A stretch of DNA of 64,000 nucleotides from Scatophagus argus (GCF_020382885.2 NC_058498.1:19001001-19065000); one strand, 5' to 3'. Shown: positions 50,265 to 61,250, numbered from the stretch's first letter. Notes: a model not told the origin generated them from the sequence alone. Made by a program: numbers and translations.

Positions 50265-51802
50265 AGTGTTGTGAATCACTAACTTGTGCTGTTGGTAGGT
50301 GGCATGGCTGCTACCAGATTTGGAGTAATGATACGATGTGTGTCAGAGAGAGAGAGGAAGTTGATTGTGTTGCTGATGGAACAATGCAGCATGATCTGCA
50401 GGACCTGCACCGGTGACATGTTCCGATTGGACGACAGGACCACTGCTGCTATACCTACACATACAAAACAACAAATAAAGCCCTTGTACCACTGTAGCTA
50501 CGCACTCAGACCTACTTTGTTGTCAGTTACTTGTGTTTCATCTCCGTTTTAGGTGTGTGTCTGTGTGCATACCCGCAGCATGTGCAGCAGCCTGGGAGGT
50601 TCCGCTACTGGAGGTAAAACAGGTGCTGCAATCACTACTGGCACTAACGATGTCATCGCCAGGTGCAAACAGATCAACACAACGGCCGAAGTTGGTGCCA
50701 CCCGCTCCCTGTGACATGAGCTGGTCTGCTGAGTTAACTGCTCCCACCGTGATGACCTGCACACACAAATGAGGTTAAGGTAAGGCTGTGTGTCAATGTG
50801 TCTGTCAGGTTCTTTAAGATAAAGTGTTGCATAACCTCAGGCTCTGAAGCAGGTGAGTAAAGGCAGGCATCATCTCTGTAGTTTCCCGCTGCAGCGATGA
50901 CCACAGCTCCACGAGCCACCATGTCCCGACAGGCTGTGTTTAATGTCCGGCTGAAACCACCAATGAAAGGCAGTAATACAACCACAGCATCCACTGGACG
51001 AGCCAGTAATGTTGCCCGGATATACTCCATACCTGCACAGGACGGGAGGTTTTCAGAAAGGAAAGCAGTGTCAAGAATATAAAGCCTTTCCTTTGCATAC
51101 TGTATGTGTTTCAACCTAACCCAGCTGCATGCAACAGAAGCTGCATTTCCACACCTAGTTTTCCTGTTAAATGACTACAGCAAACTGGCTTCAAACAAGA
51201 TCTAATAGATGGTGAAAAAAAAAAAAACACATAAAGGTTGCCTTATTGTAGATACATATTTCAAATGTGCACAACCAGCGTACAATGTTGGATGGCATTG
51301 ATCGTAACACATAATCTCCAGTCCGTAGCGCAGCTGTTCAGGTTGAGTCTTACCCGCCAGAGCTCCTGACACGGTCCCTTTCCCCTGACAGTTGAGCACA
51401 CGGACCAGTTTAACACCAGCGCCTTGAGCAACACCTGAGTCCGACCCAGTCACGACCCCTGCCACGTGTGTGCCGTGGTTGTTGCACTGACTGGCCTTTA
51501 GGGGAGAGGTGGTTGGATGCAAAAGTGAATCAGATCCACAAGTGTGAAAGCTTTGAGCTGCAATGACAAATATGCATGCGCTGCTGAAGTGCGAGTATTT
51601 AATTTGTGTGTGTAACCTGTCTATGAACCCTGACTCCGTCTTCCTCGGGGACATTGTTGAAGTCTGTGATGAGCATTCGTCCTTCAACCTCTCTGTGAGA
51701 ACTCTGAACATTGCCATCCATCAGGTACACCTCGGCCCGCCCTCCATCATCTGCACAGGATGGAGAGTATGTGGATTAGAAGTGTAATATTTCAAGTGCG
51801 TG

Positions 51803-51848
<46 letters not shown>

Positions 51849-54098
51849 TAGAGATGGACACAGGGACAGACTCACTGGGTGGCCTGTATGATCCATTTTC
51901 AAAAATGCCGCCATGAGGTTGCAGTAACCTCTGGAGGTTCCAGGGGACGCTCTGAGCAAAGATGGACGAGTCCTCCTCTATGTAGTGGACATGAGGGAGC
52001 TTCATCGCCTGGCAGGAACACAATCAACTTTATTGTCTGTCTAAAGTCAACAACAAAAGCCTGAACAGGGAACAGGGTCAAATATGCCATCCACTATTAT
52101 TACTCTTTGTATCTTTTACTTTTTATACTGATATGATGAGCATTTTGGCCATCATATTTATTGTGGACTTACTGATTGAAGATACTTTCTCCTTTTGTGA
52201 CCGTCTTTTCCGAGGGGTACCCCAGGGGCCTAATCTGGGTCCCCTGTTAGTCTCTACCTAAATGCTAGCCCCGAGGTGTATCAGCCACAGACAACACAGG
52301 CGTTTACTGGAACCCAGATGGTATGCAACTGTATGTTCTGTTAAGGCTTGGCACTGCTTGGCACTGCTTGTCCTCTAGTTAAATGTGAAATTACTATACG
52401 TGCTCATAACTTAGCTTTTACAATTTACAATTTAAATACTTTGTAAAATAATAATAATACCTTATGTTAGTTTTATTCTTGTTTTGCAGCGTGTTGTTTC
52501 ATACATGAAGCAATGTAATTCAAATATTTGTGTTTTTATTACAATACTTGTTTAGATTCAAATCAGCCTCATTCCCTAAATCAAAGACAAAGGGTGCATA
52601 TTTTTGGATATTTTTAAAGTCAGTTGTGTAATAATGATTCGAGAACTAATAATTCACTGAGGGGCAAAATACAAATAAATGCATTTATGTTGTTCTAAGT
52701 TAATAGATTCTGACGGATCAGAACTTTTTACATCTGTGCACAGGTGCAACGTGCTGACAGGTGAAGCAGTTACCAGGTGAAGGACGTCACTGTTCATCTT
52801 GACCAGGAAGCCGTGCAGAGCTCCTGAGTAAGTCTGCACGATCTCCACCAGGTAGCCTCTTCTGGCTGCTTTGGCTCTCAGTCTCTTGATGGTCCTCTGC
52901 ACGTGAGACTCGTGCGTTCCCGGATGCAGCATGACCAGGTACTGACCAGGCATGCGCCACGCTGCCTGGAGCACAGTACACAGAGCGTAAGGGTGCAAAT
53001 GCTCCCAGCGCACTTAGAGGAGAAATGCTTGGAAAAAGTTATTAAATATGTCACTCAATACTTTGTAATGGATAATAATTTATCAATTTATTGTCTGCGC
53101 CTGGTTGCTTTACAGATCAACATTATCATGATGATATTGCATAGAATAAACCTGACGTTTCCATGTTGTGAGCGCGCAAAGTGGTTAACCTGTATCGTCT
53201 GTCCAACTGTCTTTGAGCTATATCAACCAGTCAGCAGAGATTCTGCTTTGGCTTAATTAACTGAAAATCTTCTAAAAGGATTCAAAGCATTGAGATGGAA
53301 AATATTTATATGTGATTTATTATAGGGCGAAAATACTTCGTGTTAATTTACGATAAGTACTGTTACTTTAACTGGACCACCAAAAATCAGTCAGTGACCT
53401 TCTGTTGGTGCGGTGCGAAGTAAGCGAGCACACTTACTCAAGTGCTGTTCGGTTTCCAGCTGCTTGCACTAATCGTGTCATTTCAACTCAGATTAATTTA
53501 TACTTTATACTATATTACTTCTTTGTCAGTTTATTCTACATTTCAGAGATAAAATTTTTACTCCGCCAGTTTTATTTGATGAATTTAGTTATTAATTACT
53601 TAACATATTCAGAGTAATAATACAAAAATATTCTCAACAAATCACCTGTGATATATCATCATATATGAAGCTACAGAGCAGTACATAAAGTAAAGAAAGT
53701 GATATACAGGAGACAATAATCTATCATCCAGTAATATAATTTGCGTTATTTTAAAACTGACTATTCTGTGTAATACTTTTGTTTTCTGTACATAAAATAT
53801 ATTTTGATCCTAATATTTTCGTGTTCTCTTGCAAGTAATATTTTGAATGTGGAAAACAGAGTACCACAGTATTGCTACTCATCTGAGTATATGATCAGAG
53901 TGTCTCCACCACAATCATTACTACCTTGTTGCACCTGATGAACTCAGCAGCGGGCTCGGTTCTGGTTTCAGCCTGAATCCCGTCCTCGCGGATCAAATCC
54001 AGGTTGATCTCGTCCTCTTCGGGGTAATCCTGCGCGCTCACTGCCAAAGATGCGCACAAACACAGCGCCCAGCCAATCCAGCACGAGGTGCGACGCAT
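48517..54098 (-). CDS. pcsk9: Proprotein convertase subtilisin/kexin type 9, 12 exons, complete
   Basis: Secreted subtilisin-like protein that after self-cleavage binds LDL receptors and directs them to lysosomes. Exons in gene order: 54098-53925, 52965-52774, 52008-51876, 51750-51617, 51495-51354, 51032-50836, 50756-50573, 50454-50284, 50180-50032, 49944-49779, 48960-48794, 48711-48517. All are GT-AG, phases agree, total 2004 nt, 667 aa (human 692; both have 12 exons). Signal peptide about 1-22 (cleavage before QDYPEEDE), then an acidic prodomain start. The self-cleavage site FAQ/SVPW is at Gln141. Catalytic Asp178, His218 (NNHGTH), oxyanion Asn309 ([15 protein letters not shown]), Ser378 ([10 protein letters not shown]). 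A furin-like site VHR/Q lies at 210-211. The C-terminal Cys/His-rich modules are present, including CCHAPSLEC. The start codon is the first in-frame ATG before a classic signal peptide. Confidence 0.96.
50181..50228 (-). other. pcsk9: Possible alternative 5' extension of PCSK9 exon 9
   Basis: A (CT)n(CA)n microsatellite on the coding strand ends in CACACACACAG, forming a strong-looking acceptor exactly 48 nt upstream of the acceptor I chose for exon 9. Using it would keep the frame and add 16 residues with four cysteines before [14 protein letters not shown] sequence. I favour the downstream site because it gives a junction like that of human PCSK9. Confidence 0.35.
50231..50265. repeat. Compound (TG)n(GA)n microsatellite in PCSK9 intron 8
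   Basis: A GT run (50231-50245) passes directly into a GA run (to about 50265). On the PCSK9 strand this reads as a long pyrimidine tract followed by CA repeats ending in AG. Confidence 0.95.
51805..51846. repeat. (TG)n microsatellite in PCSK9 intron 3
   Basis: About 21 uninterrupted TG units between exon 4 and exon 3. Confidence 0.95.
53412..53913 (+). mobile_element. Diverged percomorph MITE in PCSK9 intron 1
   Basis: Landmarks in order: GGTGCGGTGCGAAGTAAGC near the left end; CTACATTTCAGAGATAAAAT; TTTAGTTATTAATTACTTAA; ATTTTGAATGTGGAAAACAG; GTACCACAGTATTGCTACTC; and the terminal CTCCACCAC at 53904-53912. This matches the order of a very common fish MITE with CAGTGGTGGAAG ends. Its right end stops about 10 bases from the GT of the exon 1 donor (53924). 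Ends are degraded, so limits are approximate and no target duplication was identified. Confidence 0.6.
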
Positions 54099-54306
54099 TC
54101 TTCAAAGCTGTGGGACCGTTTCCAGTGAAATGGTCGCGATAACTATTCAATCACACAAATCCACTGATGAGACTTTTCATCTCAGTCCGAGTTACCCAGA
54201 TGTGTTGGTATCTCCGACAGCCGCGCGTCCTGAGTGTCCTGACAGCCAGATGACGCCTCCAAACATCTGTTCTGATATCGGGGGGGGGGAATCCAACAAT
54301 TGATTC

Positions 54307-54353
54307 TTATAATTCAAGGCGGGGACTGCTGACGTCTCCAGGGCTCACGCCAC
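54307..54353 (-). promoter_or_regulatory. PCSK9 promoter: sterol regulatory element, GC box, TATA-like box
   Basis: On the coding strand GTGGCGTGAG (54353-54344) matches nine of ten bases of the human PCSK9 SRE (GTGGCGTGAT) in the same orientation. It is followed by a GC box CCCCGCC (about 54324-54318) and a TATA-like ATTATAAG (about 54314-54307). The SRE is about 246 nt upstream of the ATG. A CRE-like TGACGTC overlaps the interval (54330-54336). The SRE is where SREBP-2 couples PCSK9 to sterol status in mammals. Confidence 0.6.
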
Positions 54354-54359
54354 CGCTTT

Positions 54360-56900
54360 TGTATCGAATGATTCTCCTCCGTTAAAAACACCTCTTACTG
54401 TGGAGGAGTCATGTTTCATGCTCCCCCTGAACAACCCTGTAATTACTGCATGTCAGTCTGAGAGAACACGTCCCCTCAGTTCAAGTTTATTTGTTGATGT
54501 TGTTTTCATAAATGCACTTAATGCAAATAATGTGAGATATTAATGCCAGTGAAACTACATGACTGAACTCGTGCTGTGTGATTGTGCGCGGACAGGCTGG
54601 CCAAGGTGAGCTCAAATGTATCATTTGTTGTTTTTAACTTGGACACTTCAAACTGTTTAAACGGTGCTGATGCGCTCGGAAGCGCGCGTGAAAATCTCCT
54701 AAACCTCCACCAAACCAAGCAGTTGCATAATGTCCTCTGTGGCTCTTAGGAGCTTTATCAAGACTAAAGTAATTTAGTCATATTTCTTTAAGTGTAAATG
54801 TGGTATTGTGCAGAGCAAGGATATTATTTACAGTTTTGACTACAACAGTTTGACTGTAAGGAGAATGATAATTAATTTTGTGCATCTCTGAATTCCCAAA
54901 ATTATTAAACTCCAACTTACAGGTATGCTATGCAAGCATACAGACTCATGCACAAATCCCTATTAGGTATCATAAGATGTTTTATTGCCTCCCAAAGTGA
55001 AAATTTATGACCCTACTAGAAGTGTGTAGTCGTGTCTGTAGCTGCAGAGATTCTGCCCTCTGCCTGTTTTTTCTTATTTTCTCAGTATTTTGCTTTGGAT
55101 ATCAGCAGTTCTGCAGAAAGTCAGGTGGGTGTTGAGTCTCACTCCCAGGTTGCCAAATACTGACAAACCAGAAATGAGACTGGACAAGACTCAAGGTCTT
55201 TCTTCACCGCTGCACCTTTAAATGGTGTTTACAAACAGCAACTGATAAATTCTGTATAGCACACCTAAACCTTGACTACATACACATCCAACAGTCAGTT
55301 AACATTTGTAAATGACTGAAGCTTTACGGTGAGCTGAAACTCACCTTAAGCTTCAGTTGATTGCAGATTTGGGTGACATTTGATTTGCTGTTAGATCAGT
55401 ACGAGTGACATGCATTTTCACAGTGTCATTTAATACATGTTAAAAATATAAAGTAAAGCCGCTTTATAATAAAACTGACAGGGGGCTACAAATTTTTAAG
55501 AGAACGCACCCTTTACAACAGGCATTGTTAAAGGTACCGTGTTCTTGTTGACCACTCGCAGCACCATGGAGCAATGTTTTATACAAGTGTAGTAACACAG
55601 TCAGTAGTAACACCAACAAACACAAATGCAGCTTTACAAATGTTTTATGAGGAAGGAAATGCTTTCAGCATGACTGATAAGCCTAAAGGATAAACAGTCT
55701 GTGTTTTGGAGAGCAACAACACCAAATGTAAACAAAGCTTTAGGCACTTTGTTTACAGGAACCTCGTCAGGGTACCTTTAAGTTTAAGTTAAGACTTGGA
55801 GGTGTGATGAACTGTTAAGTTGCATTACGGAAAGTGTTGAGCCAGCATTTTTGTAGCTCAACCTGTGCTTCACAACTTTAAGAGAGCAAGTTGCTCAAGT
55901 AAATCTTTAATCAAATTATGGTGCCAAAAATTTGCCCTTGTTGAATTAATGGAGGTCATTGCAGTGCCGCTGCCCCCCAGGTGTGCTTAAAATAACTGTC
56001 CCTCTTTCATATGATAAATAGCGCCATCTTCTGGAACTAGCATGCAACATGCACTCATCGTTACTGACTTAACAGTGACACTAAGTGAAGTCTGTATATT
56101 GTTGATACATAATCAGTCACTTCCATAAAAAACACATTCAAACAGCATTCTGTGTGGGAGAGATGCTGTTTTTAGCAAAAGAGCAGAGAGACTGTAGGAT
56201 CTCTTCACTGTCCTGAGTGTTTTGATTAGACCAGTTAGGAGTCTTCTGTTGATGGTGTCCCCTCACTCAGACCAGGTGCAGCGTGGGACAGCTGTGACAC
56301 ACGCTTTTATGGGCTTCAGGAAGAAGTCTGCTTCTAGTCCACGTTTGGCCACAGGAACCTGGCAGGGCTTCAACATGCCTAAAATTAAATTAAAAGCGGG
56401 GGAGAAGGGGGAGAGACAGAAATAGAAGTCTAATTCTAACATTTTGTCCTCATTTTCTTCATTTTTTTTAAGCTAGGGGAGGTTTTTGCTGATCGTGCAT
56501 GTCTTTATCTGGCTGATGAACATTTATGTGATTACAAACACTCACATGCAGGGAGCTGCACAGTACAACCTCCCTTTTCACCCGCTGGCCATGATTGTAA
56601 CTGGGGCTCAAGTGCTTTAATCAAGGAAACATTAAAGGTCCTTGATAAGAGAGGGTGGAGCATTACTCATTCACTGTCTCCACGCTTATGTTCCCAACTA
56701 ATCTGCTATTTTCAGTCACAACCTTCAGGCCTCTATCTCTCCTTTTCCCCTCAATTCCATTTCACCTCCCTCCTCTACTCTGCTGCCATAGAGACTCCAT
56801 TACATCACCATTAATTTTCCTGTAAAGATAATAAAATTAGTATCTACAGTGTATTAGTGGAGATACTTCCTCCCCTCAGACACATTATGCTGATGCTGTC
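54360..56900. other. Gap between PCSK9 and recognised BSND exons
   Basis: No coding frame recognised with confidence. The downstream exons of BSND (minus strand) should lie here. One phase-compatible candidate for a terminal exon is 56378-56267 (acceptor TTAATTTTAG, 36 codons then TGA, total 121 aa), but its residues do not resemble the barttin tail I remember, so I leave it unassigned. Confidence 0.5.
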
Positions 56901-57010
56901 GCCATTTCGCCCACTAGCTGATAGTTGCTTTGCATCCTAAGATACACAGACAGACCGCAGAGAATCATTTAGGCCTGAGTGAACATCCACTTGTCTGTGG
57001 GCCATTACGA

Positions 57011-57012
<2 letters not shown>

Positions 57013-57051
<39 letters not shown>
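57013..57051. repeat. (TG)n microsatellite next to BSND exon 2
   Basis: About 19 TG units beginning 9 bases downstream of the presumed BSND exon 2 donor on the minus strand. The BSND frame would stay open through it as Thr-His repeats if the donor were not used. Confidence 0.95.
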
Positions 57052-57053
<2 letters not shown>

Positions 57054-57060
57054 ACAATAC

Positions 57061-57415
57061 CTTTCATCTTTTGCTCCAGCTGCAGTACAAACTAGATCCT
57101 CTAGACTTTTCTCCTGAATCTCAGGAATCAAAATCACCTAACAAACAAACACTCTCAGTTACCGAGCCCATCATGAGATACAGCAATCAAGTGTGACTCC
57201 TTGTGTCTTTCCACCCAACACACACAGTTCGTCACTACCTTGGGATAGCACTGGCAGAAGCTCCACACAGTTCCGACACACACCATGACAACGCCCAGAA
57301 TGCATATTGTAGCAAAAATGTGCGGTCTCTCCTGAGTCATGATGAAGAGGCCGACTGCCACCACACACAGACCTGCCGCTATCAGCCCATACCGATACGG
57401 TTTCCCTTCTGCCAT
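57061..57415 (-). CDS. bsnd: Barttin (ClC-K chloride channel beta subunit), 5' exons only
   Basis: Barttin partners ClC-K channels in ion-transporting epithelia such as kidney and inner ear. Exon 1 is 57415-57239 (59 codons) and probable exon 2 is 57137-57061 (77 nt), joined in phase by GT-AG. Residues 1-59 align readily with human barttin: Arg8 and Gly10, a first membrane span at about 10-26, ERPHIF, a second span at about 33-54, and WSFCQCYPK with Cys54 and Cys56, the palmitoylated pair in human. Position 47 is Val where human has Gly; Gly48 is kept. Exon 2 encodes VILIPEIQEKSLEDLVCTAA and is assigned by phase and position only. The C-terminal cytosolic tail (human protein 320 aa, with a PPxY motif) was not located, so the gene is incomplete here. 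Confidence 0.85.
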
Positions 57416-58498
57416 AACTGCTGGCTAAACTCAAGCACCTGTCATACAGTGAGGACAGATTTGGTGTTGTTCTGTGGGGCATGGCAGGGCATGAAGGTGA
57501 GGGTGGAGTAAGCACAGTTAGGGTTCCACTCTGCTGGTTATTACAGCCTGCAGACAGCTTGGCCAGGTCAGGTATAAAATTGCAAGTGTGTGTGTGTGTG
57601 TGTGTGTACCTGATAGGTCACCTTGCCACAAGCTGCTGACAAAAAGGAGACTTTGCAACTGAGCTTCTGAACAGTACTGTTTGAGTGTTTATGTTTGCTC
57701 TCTTTGGACATGGTTTTAAATGAGTTGATAGTTTCTCCTCTGTGCCTTTCCGGGGCTTCCCTCTGTTAAATAAACAATCCATTATTTCTAAATGCGACAC
57801 CGCCAACAGAGAGCACTGTAGCTATTCATTAACTCAAGTTTATAGTAACATCACAACATAGCACTAACAGTGGACATTCTGCAAACACGGGGTGCAAAGC
57901 TGAGAGATAAATACCACTGTATTGTTGACATCTGCTGTCACTGGTTAAGGCACTTCGCATTGGAGTAAGCTGTCAATGAATCATGGACACCGATAGGACA
58001 GGACAGAGTGCAGACACAAAGAGGAGCTGTGTAGCTCTGAGGAAAGTTCTGATCGTGCTGCGCAGCCACAGTAGTAGGTCACATAAAATTCAAGCAGGCC
58101 AATAAAATATCCTAATAACATGTCTACGGGAAGCTTGCAGCCAAAGTGTTGACGTGAATCCCTTGATTTTGTTGAAAAAGTTACATAATGCTGGTCTCGG
58201 GAAAGGCTCTGAGAGTGGAGCAGTTGTAGTGATCATTTCAATTCCTTTCACAATCAATCACAGCCCACACTTTTCGTAGACAAGGAGGCCACACCGGGGC
58301 ACAGTCGATACAAATATGAAGTCTTTAACCAGCTGGAGTCTCTTCCTGTTTCCCGGCTTGTACTTGGGTTTAGGGCGGCTGTCTTAAGGCACAGAAGAGA
58401 CCATCAAGTTCATCCATAGCACCGACTGTTCACTAAAGGTTTTTGCTAAGAACCCAAGACAAGAGGCACTGACACGAAGTAAAGACCAGCCTGAGAGG
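57416..58498. other. BSND upstream region / gap to TMEM61-like gene
   Basis: No coding sequence supported. A (TG)n run lies at about 57585-57608. This must contain the BSND promoter and the 3' untranslated region of the TMEM61-like gene; no diagnostic motif was identified. Confidence 0.5.
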
Positions 58499-60624
58499 TT
58501 AAAGCTGCTCACTGTGCTCCTGGCTCTTCATCACTGTGTCGTAGGATGGAGGCGGCTCCATAGTCCAGGGCGGTGGGGTGGATGGGAGGGAGAGCTCAGG
58601 CTCTGGTATCCTGCTGACAGAGTCCTCTGACATCTCCCGACGAATTCGGTCCAACCTCCTGGCGAGAAAGAGAAGCAGTTGATGTAAATTCTTTTTTCCA
58701 TTTTTATACAATACTTAAGGTGAAACTTAATTGAGCACCATATCTTCTGTCACTGATTACACAGCAACCAACAACTCCTTAAAGTGATTACTCTGGGTGT
58801 TACACTTCAACTCTTTTCAGTGTTAAGGTTTCACCCAACACAGAGTCAGCTTCTCTGAATGACAGCACTTTATCTAACAGCTCAACTCCTTTCAGTGATT
58901 ACAATTCACCTAAAACTTTAACTTCTGTAATCACTTGGACTTCCGTCGATGGTTTTAACTAAACACCTCAGCTCTTTTCAGAGCTTTGGGGCGGCAGCTC
59001 CATCACACCATCATGGAGCGTATGTGTGCATGTCTGTAATTCAGGAGTGTGTAAAGTGCATTATGGAATGAAAAACATAATGTTTCCCCTTGGGGATTAA
59101 CAAAGTCATACTTCTTCTTCTTTTATACTATAATCTAAATTTAATCTCCTTTCAGTTCTTACACTTGAGATCAATTCACGAAACTCTTCTTTCATTATTT
59201 TATAATACTCTCACTCCTCCACACCTTCAGCTGCTCCTTAGCTCACCGCTTTTCCAGTAATGCGTTTCAGATCCCAGCGTTCACATCACATTTCCTTCAG
59301 GAAACACTTCCTGATGCCTCCTGTCATTAGTGTATTATTACCCTGTCATCATATTATTTCTTTCTCTTCTAATCCCTCAAACATTTGAACTCAGTCTGCA
59401 GTCAGTGTGTCTGGAGGTAGAAAAACCCTCGATGATGAAAACAGTGCTCCTGGCATCTCTCAACCTCAGTGCTGGACAATGAGCAGAGCATGTCTTGTTT
59501 AAATTCACCGGCTATCACAGATTACCTCAGACAATGCCAGAGGGAGTCTGTCAGCCACATGCTTGTGTGGCTGCTGTTTTCTCCATGACCTACTTCTATA
59601 ATCAGTCCAGAATCATAAAATCTGTTGCTCTCCAATTTTCACTGTCACAAGTCCAATGTTTTCAAGTTCCTAATGCTTTTCATGGCTCTTTGTCAAGCTG
59701 TTCACTATAACTAATACAATGAGATGTGTCCAAGAGATCTCTTCAACAACAACAACATCACCTCGCCTCCCTGGTTGTTGGTGTGTTTTGGCATTTGTCG
59801 CTGTGTGTGTTTATTCTACTTGAACAACTTCTTCCTCCGGCGTTTAGGAAAGCAGGATTGGTTTGTATATAAATAAAAAAAAGGGTTTTCCAAGGCCAGG
59901 GGTTTCCAGCTCTTTTTGCCAGGATAGCACAGCTCTGTAAATAGCTCTATTTGTCAGTGAGGCGAGACCAGACAGAAATATGCCAACAAATTTCATGGAT
60001 GCCATGAAATTTGATACAGACATTCATCGTTCCCAGAGGATGAATCCTCACATCATCGACCTCTGAAAGACTCCTAAGACTGAGACTAGCCACTGTTTCA
60101 CGAGAAAAAAAAGCAAAGATTACAGAACAGTAACAAACAAAAGTGGTGTATCAGAAGAGTCTTTTCTTCTTTCTTTTATGCCCCCCACCCATCCCTTTGA
60201 CCCCATGGGGGGGGGGGGGGTCACGGTAACTGTCTTGAACCACCACTCCTTGCTATCCCACACACACTGTTTGAGGAAAAACAATAAACCCAAACAATCT
60301 GCACCAAAAGCATCGCAGTTCTGCCTTGTCATGTCATTCACGCTTTGTGCATGGGTACCTTTGTATAGCCAGTGCCTGCTGTGGGCTGAAGCGCGTGCCT
60401 GTGCGGGGGTGCAGGAGGAAGTGTCCTGGCACTGCTACCTGGAGGTTCTTCATGGCCATGCAGAGTCCGCTAACCAGCAGGCCCACGCCCCCCAGGCCTA
60501 GGAAGAGCCCAACTCCAAACAGCGGGGCTGACTGCTGGGGAAGGCCCACGCACAGGGCCAAGACCACCCCAGCAGTCAGCAGCAGAATGCCCAGACAGAG
60601 CACCATGCCCTGTGGGAGCGGCAT
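58499..60624 (-). CDS. tmem61: TMEM61-like two-span membrane protein, two coding exons
   Basis: A protein of unknown function. Exon 1 is 60624-60359 and exon 2 is 58658-58499, joined AG/G in phase, 426 nt, 141 aa plus TAA. The start is the ATG in MPLPQGMVLCLGI; the frame extends two codons further only through GTG. Membrane spans are at about 7-27 and 35-58, very rich in Gly and Leu, with a short loop. A cytosolic tail follows containing RRLDRIRREMSEDS and ending near PPPSYDTVMKS, a PPxY motif at residues 125-128 that could bind WW-domain ubiquitin ligases. Naming rests on position beside BSND, as in human, and on matching architecture (two N-terminal spans, tail with PPPSY) rather than strong sequence identity. 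Human TMEM61 is longer (about 210 aa). Confidence 0.7.
58795..59160. repeat. Degenerate tandem repeat within TMEM61-like intron
   Basis: Variants of CTCAACTCYTTTCAGTGRTTA recur at about 58807, 58880, 58967 and 59146 with roughly 75-180 base spacing, each followed by sequence like CACCYAA. A separate retroposon-tail landmark, GTTTCCCCTTGGGGATTAAC, is at about 59083-59102, followed by a short CTT run. Confidence 0.45.
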
Positions 60625-60693
60625 CTCCACAGATGCTGCCTTCTAAGAACTGACTTCCAGCTACGGCTGCGCCTCCTCTCCAGCAGCAGTGAT

Positions 60694-61250
60694 TCTGCAG
60701 GGGAGAGAAGAGGGGGCTAAGATACACAGCATCCACTACGACGGGGAGTATGTGTGTGTTTGTGAGTGAGACGTAAGATGAAGAGGAAAGAAGCGAGCAG
60801 AAGCGAAAGAAAACTGACTCGAAGGGTTAATGACTCGGACATATGCAACATGTAGCCTAAATCATGTGTTCGCGCGTGTGTGCGTGAGTGTGTGCGGGTT
60901 GTGATAAACATCGATCCTGTCTCTACCTGATAGGAAGTCGCTGCTCAGCAGAAGCGTGGTCTGAAAGCTTCACCATCCCTTTTCTCCTCTTCATCAACTT
61001 TCACACCGATCCCCGTATAGCGTCCAACCGAGCCCCGAGAAAAGTCAAAAAACAAGCTTTCCCCGCGTCAGTGCGACCCCGCCGCGCCTCTCGCATTCTG
61101 TGCTCCTCTGCCGCGTCGCTTCCTCTCCTCACAGCAGAAGCATATCCGTCTTTTAAAGTGATTACCGCACCGAAAATCTGTAGGAGAGAAGTTGATGTCG
61201 CATGTTTGCTTTTCATCCAGCTACAGCAGCAGAGGCGCGCAGTGTGAGGA
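60694..61250 (-). promoter_or_regulatory. TMEM61-like 5' leader intron and CpG-rich promoter region
   Basis: On the minus strand an acceptor CTCCCCTGCAG/AATCAC begins the leader part of the coding exon at 60694. A matching donor ATCAG/GTAGAG ends a probable non-coding first exon at 60927. The region about 61010-61130 is rich in CpG (GACCCCGCCGCGCC, GCCGCGTCGC), as expected for a promoter. No TATA box was seen. Confidence 0.45.

Noticed and set aside
56267..56378. Candidate terminal exon of BSND on the minus strand
   Set aside because: It has an AG acceptor and correct phase, but the 36 residues show no resemblance to the barttin tail and no PPxY or acidic region; kept only as a note.
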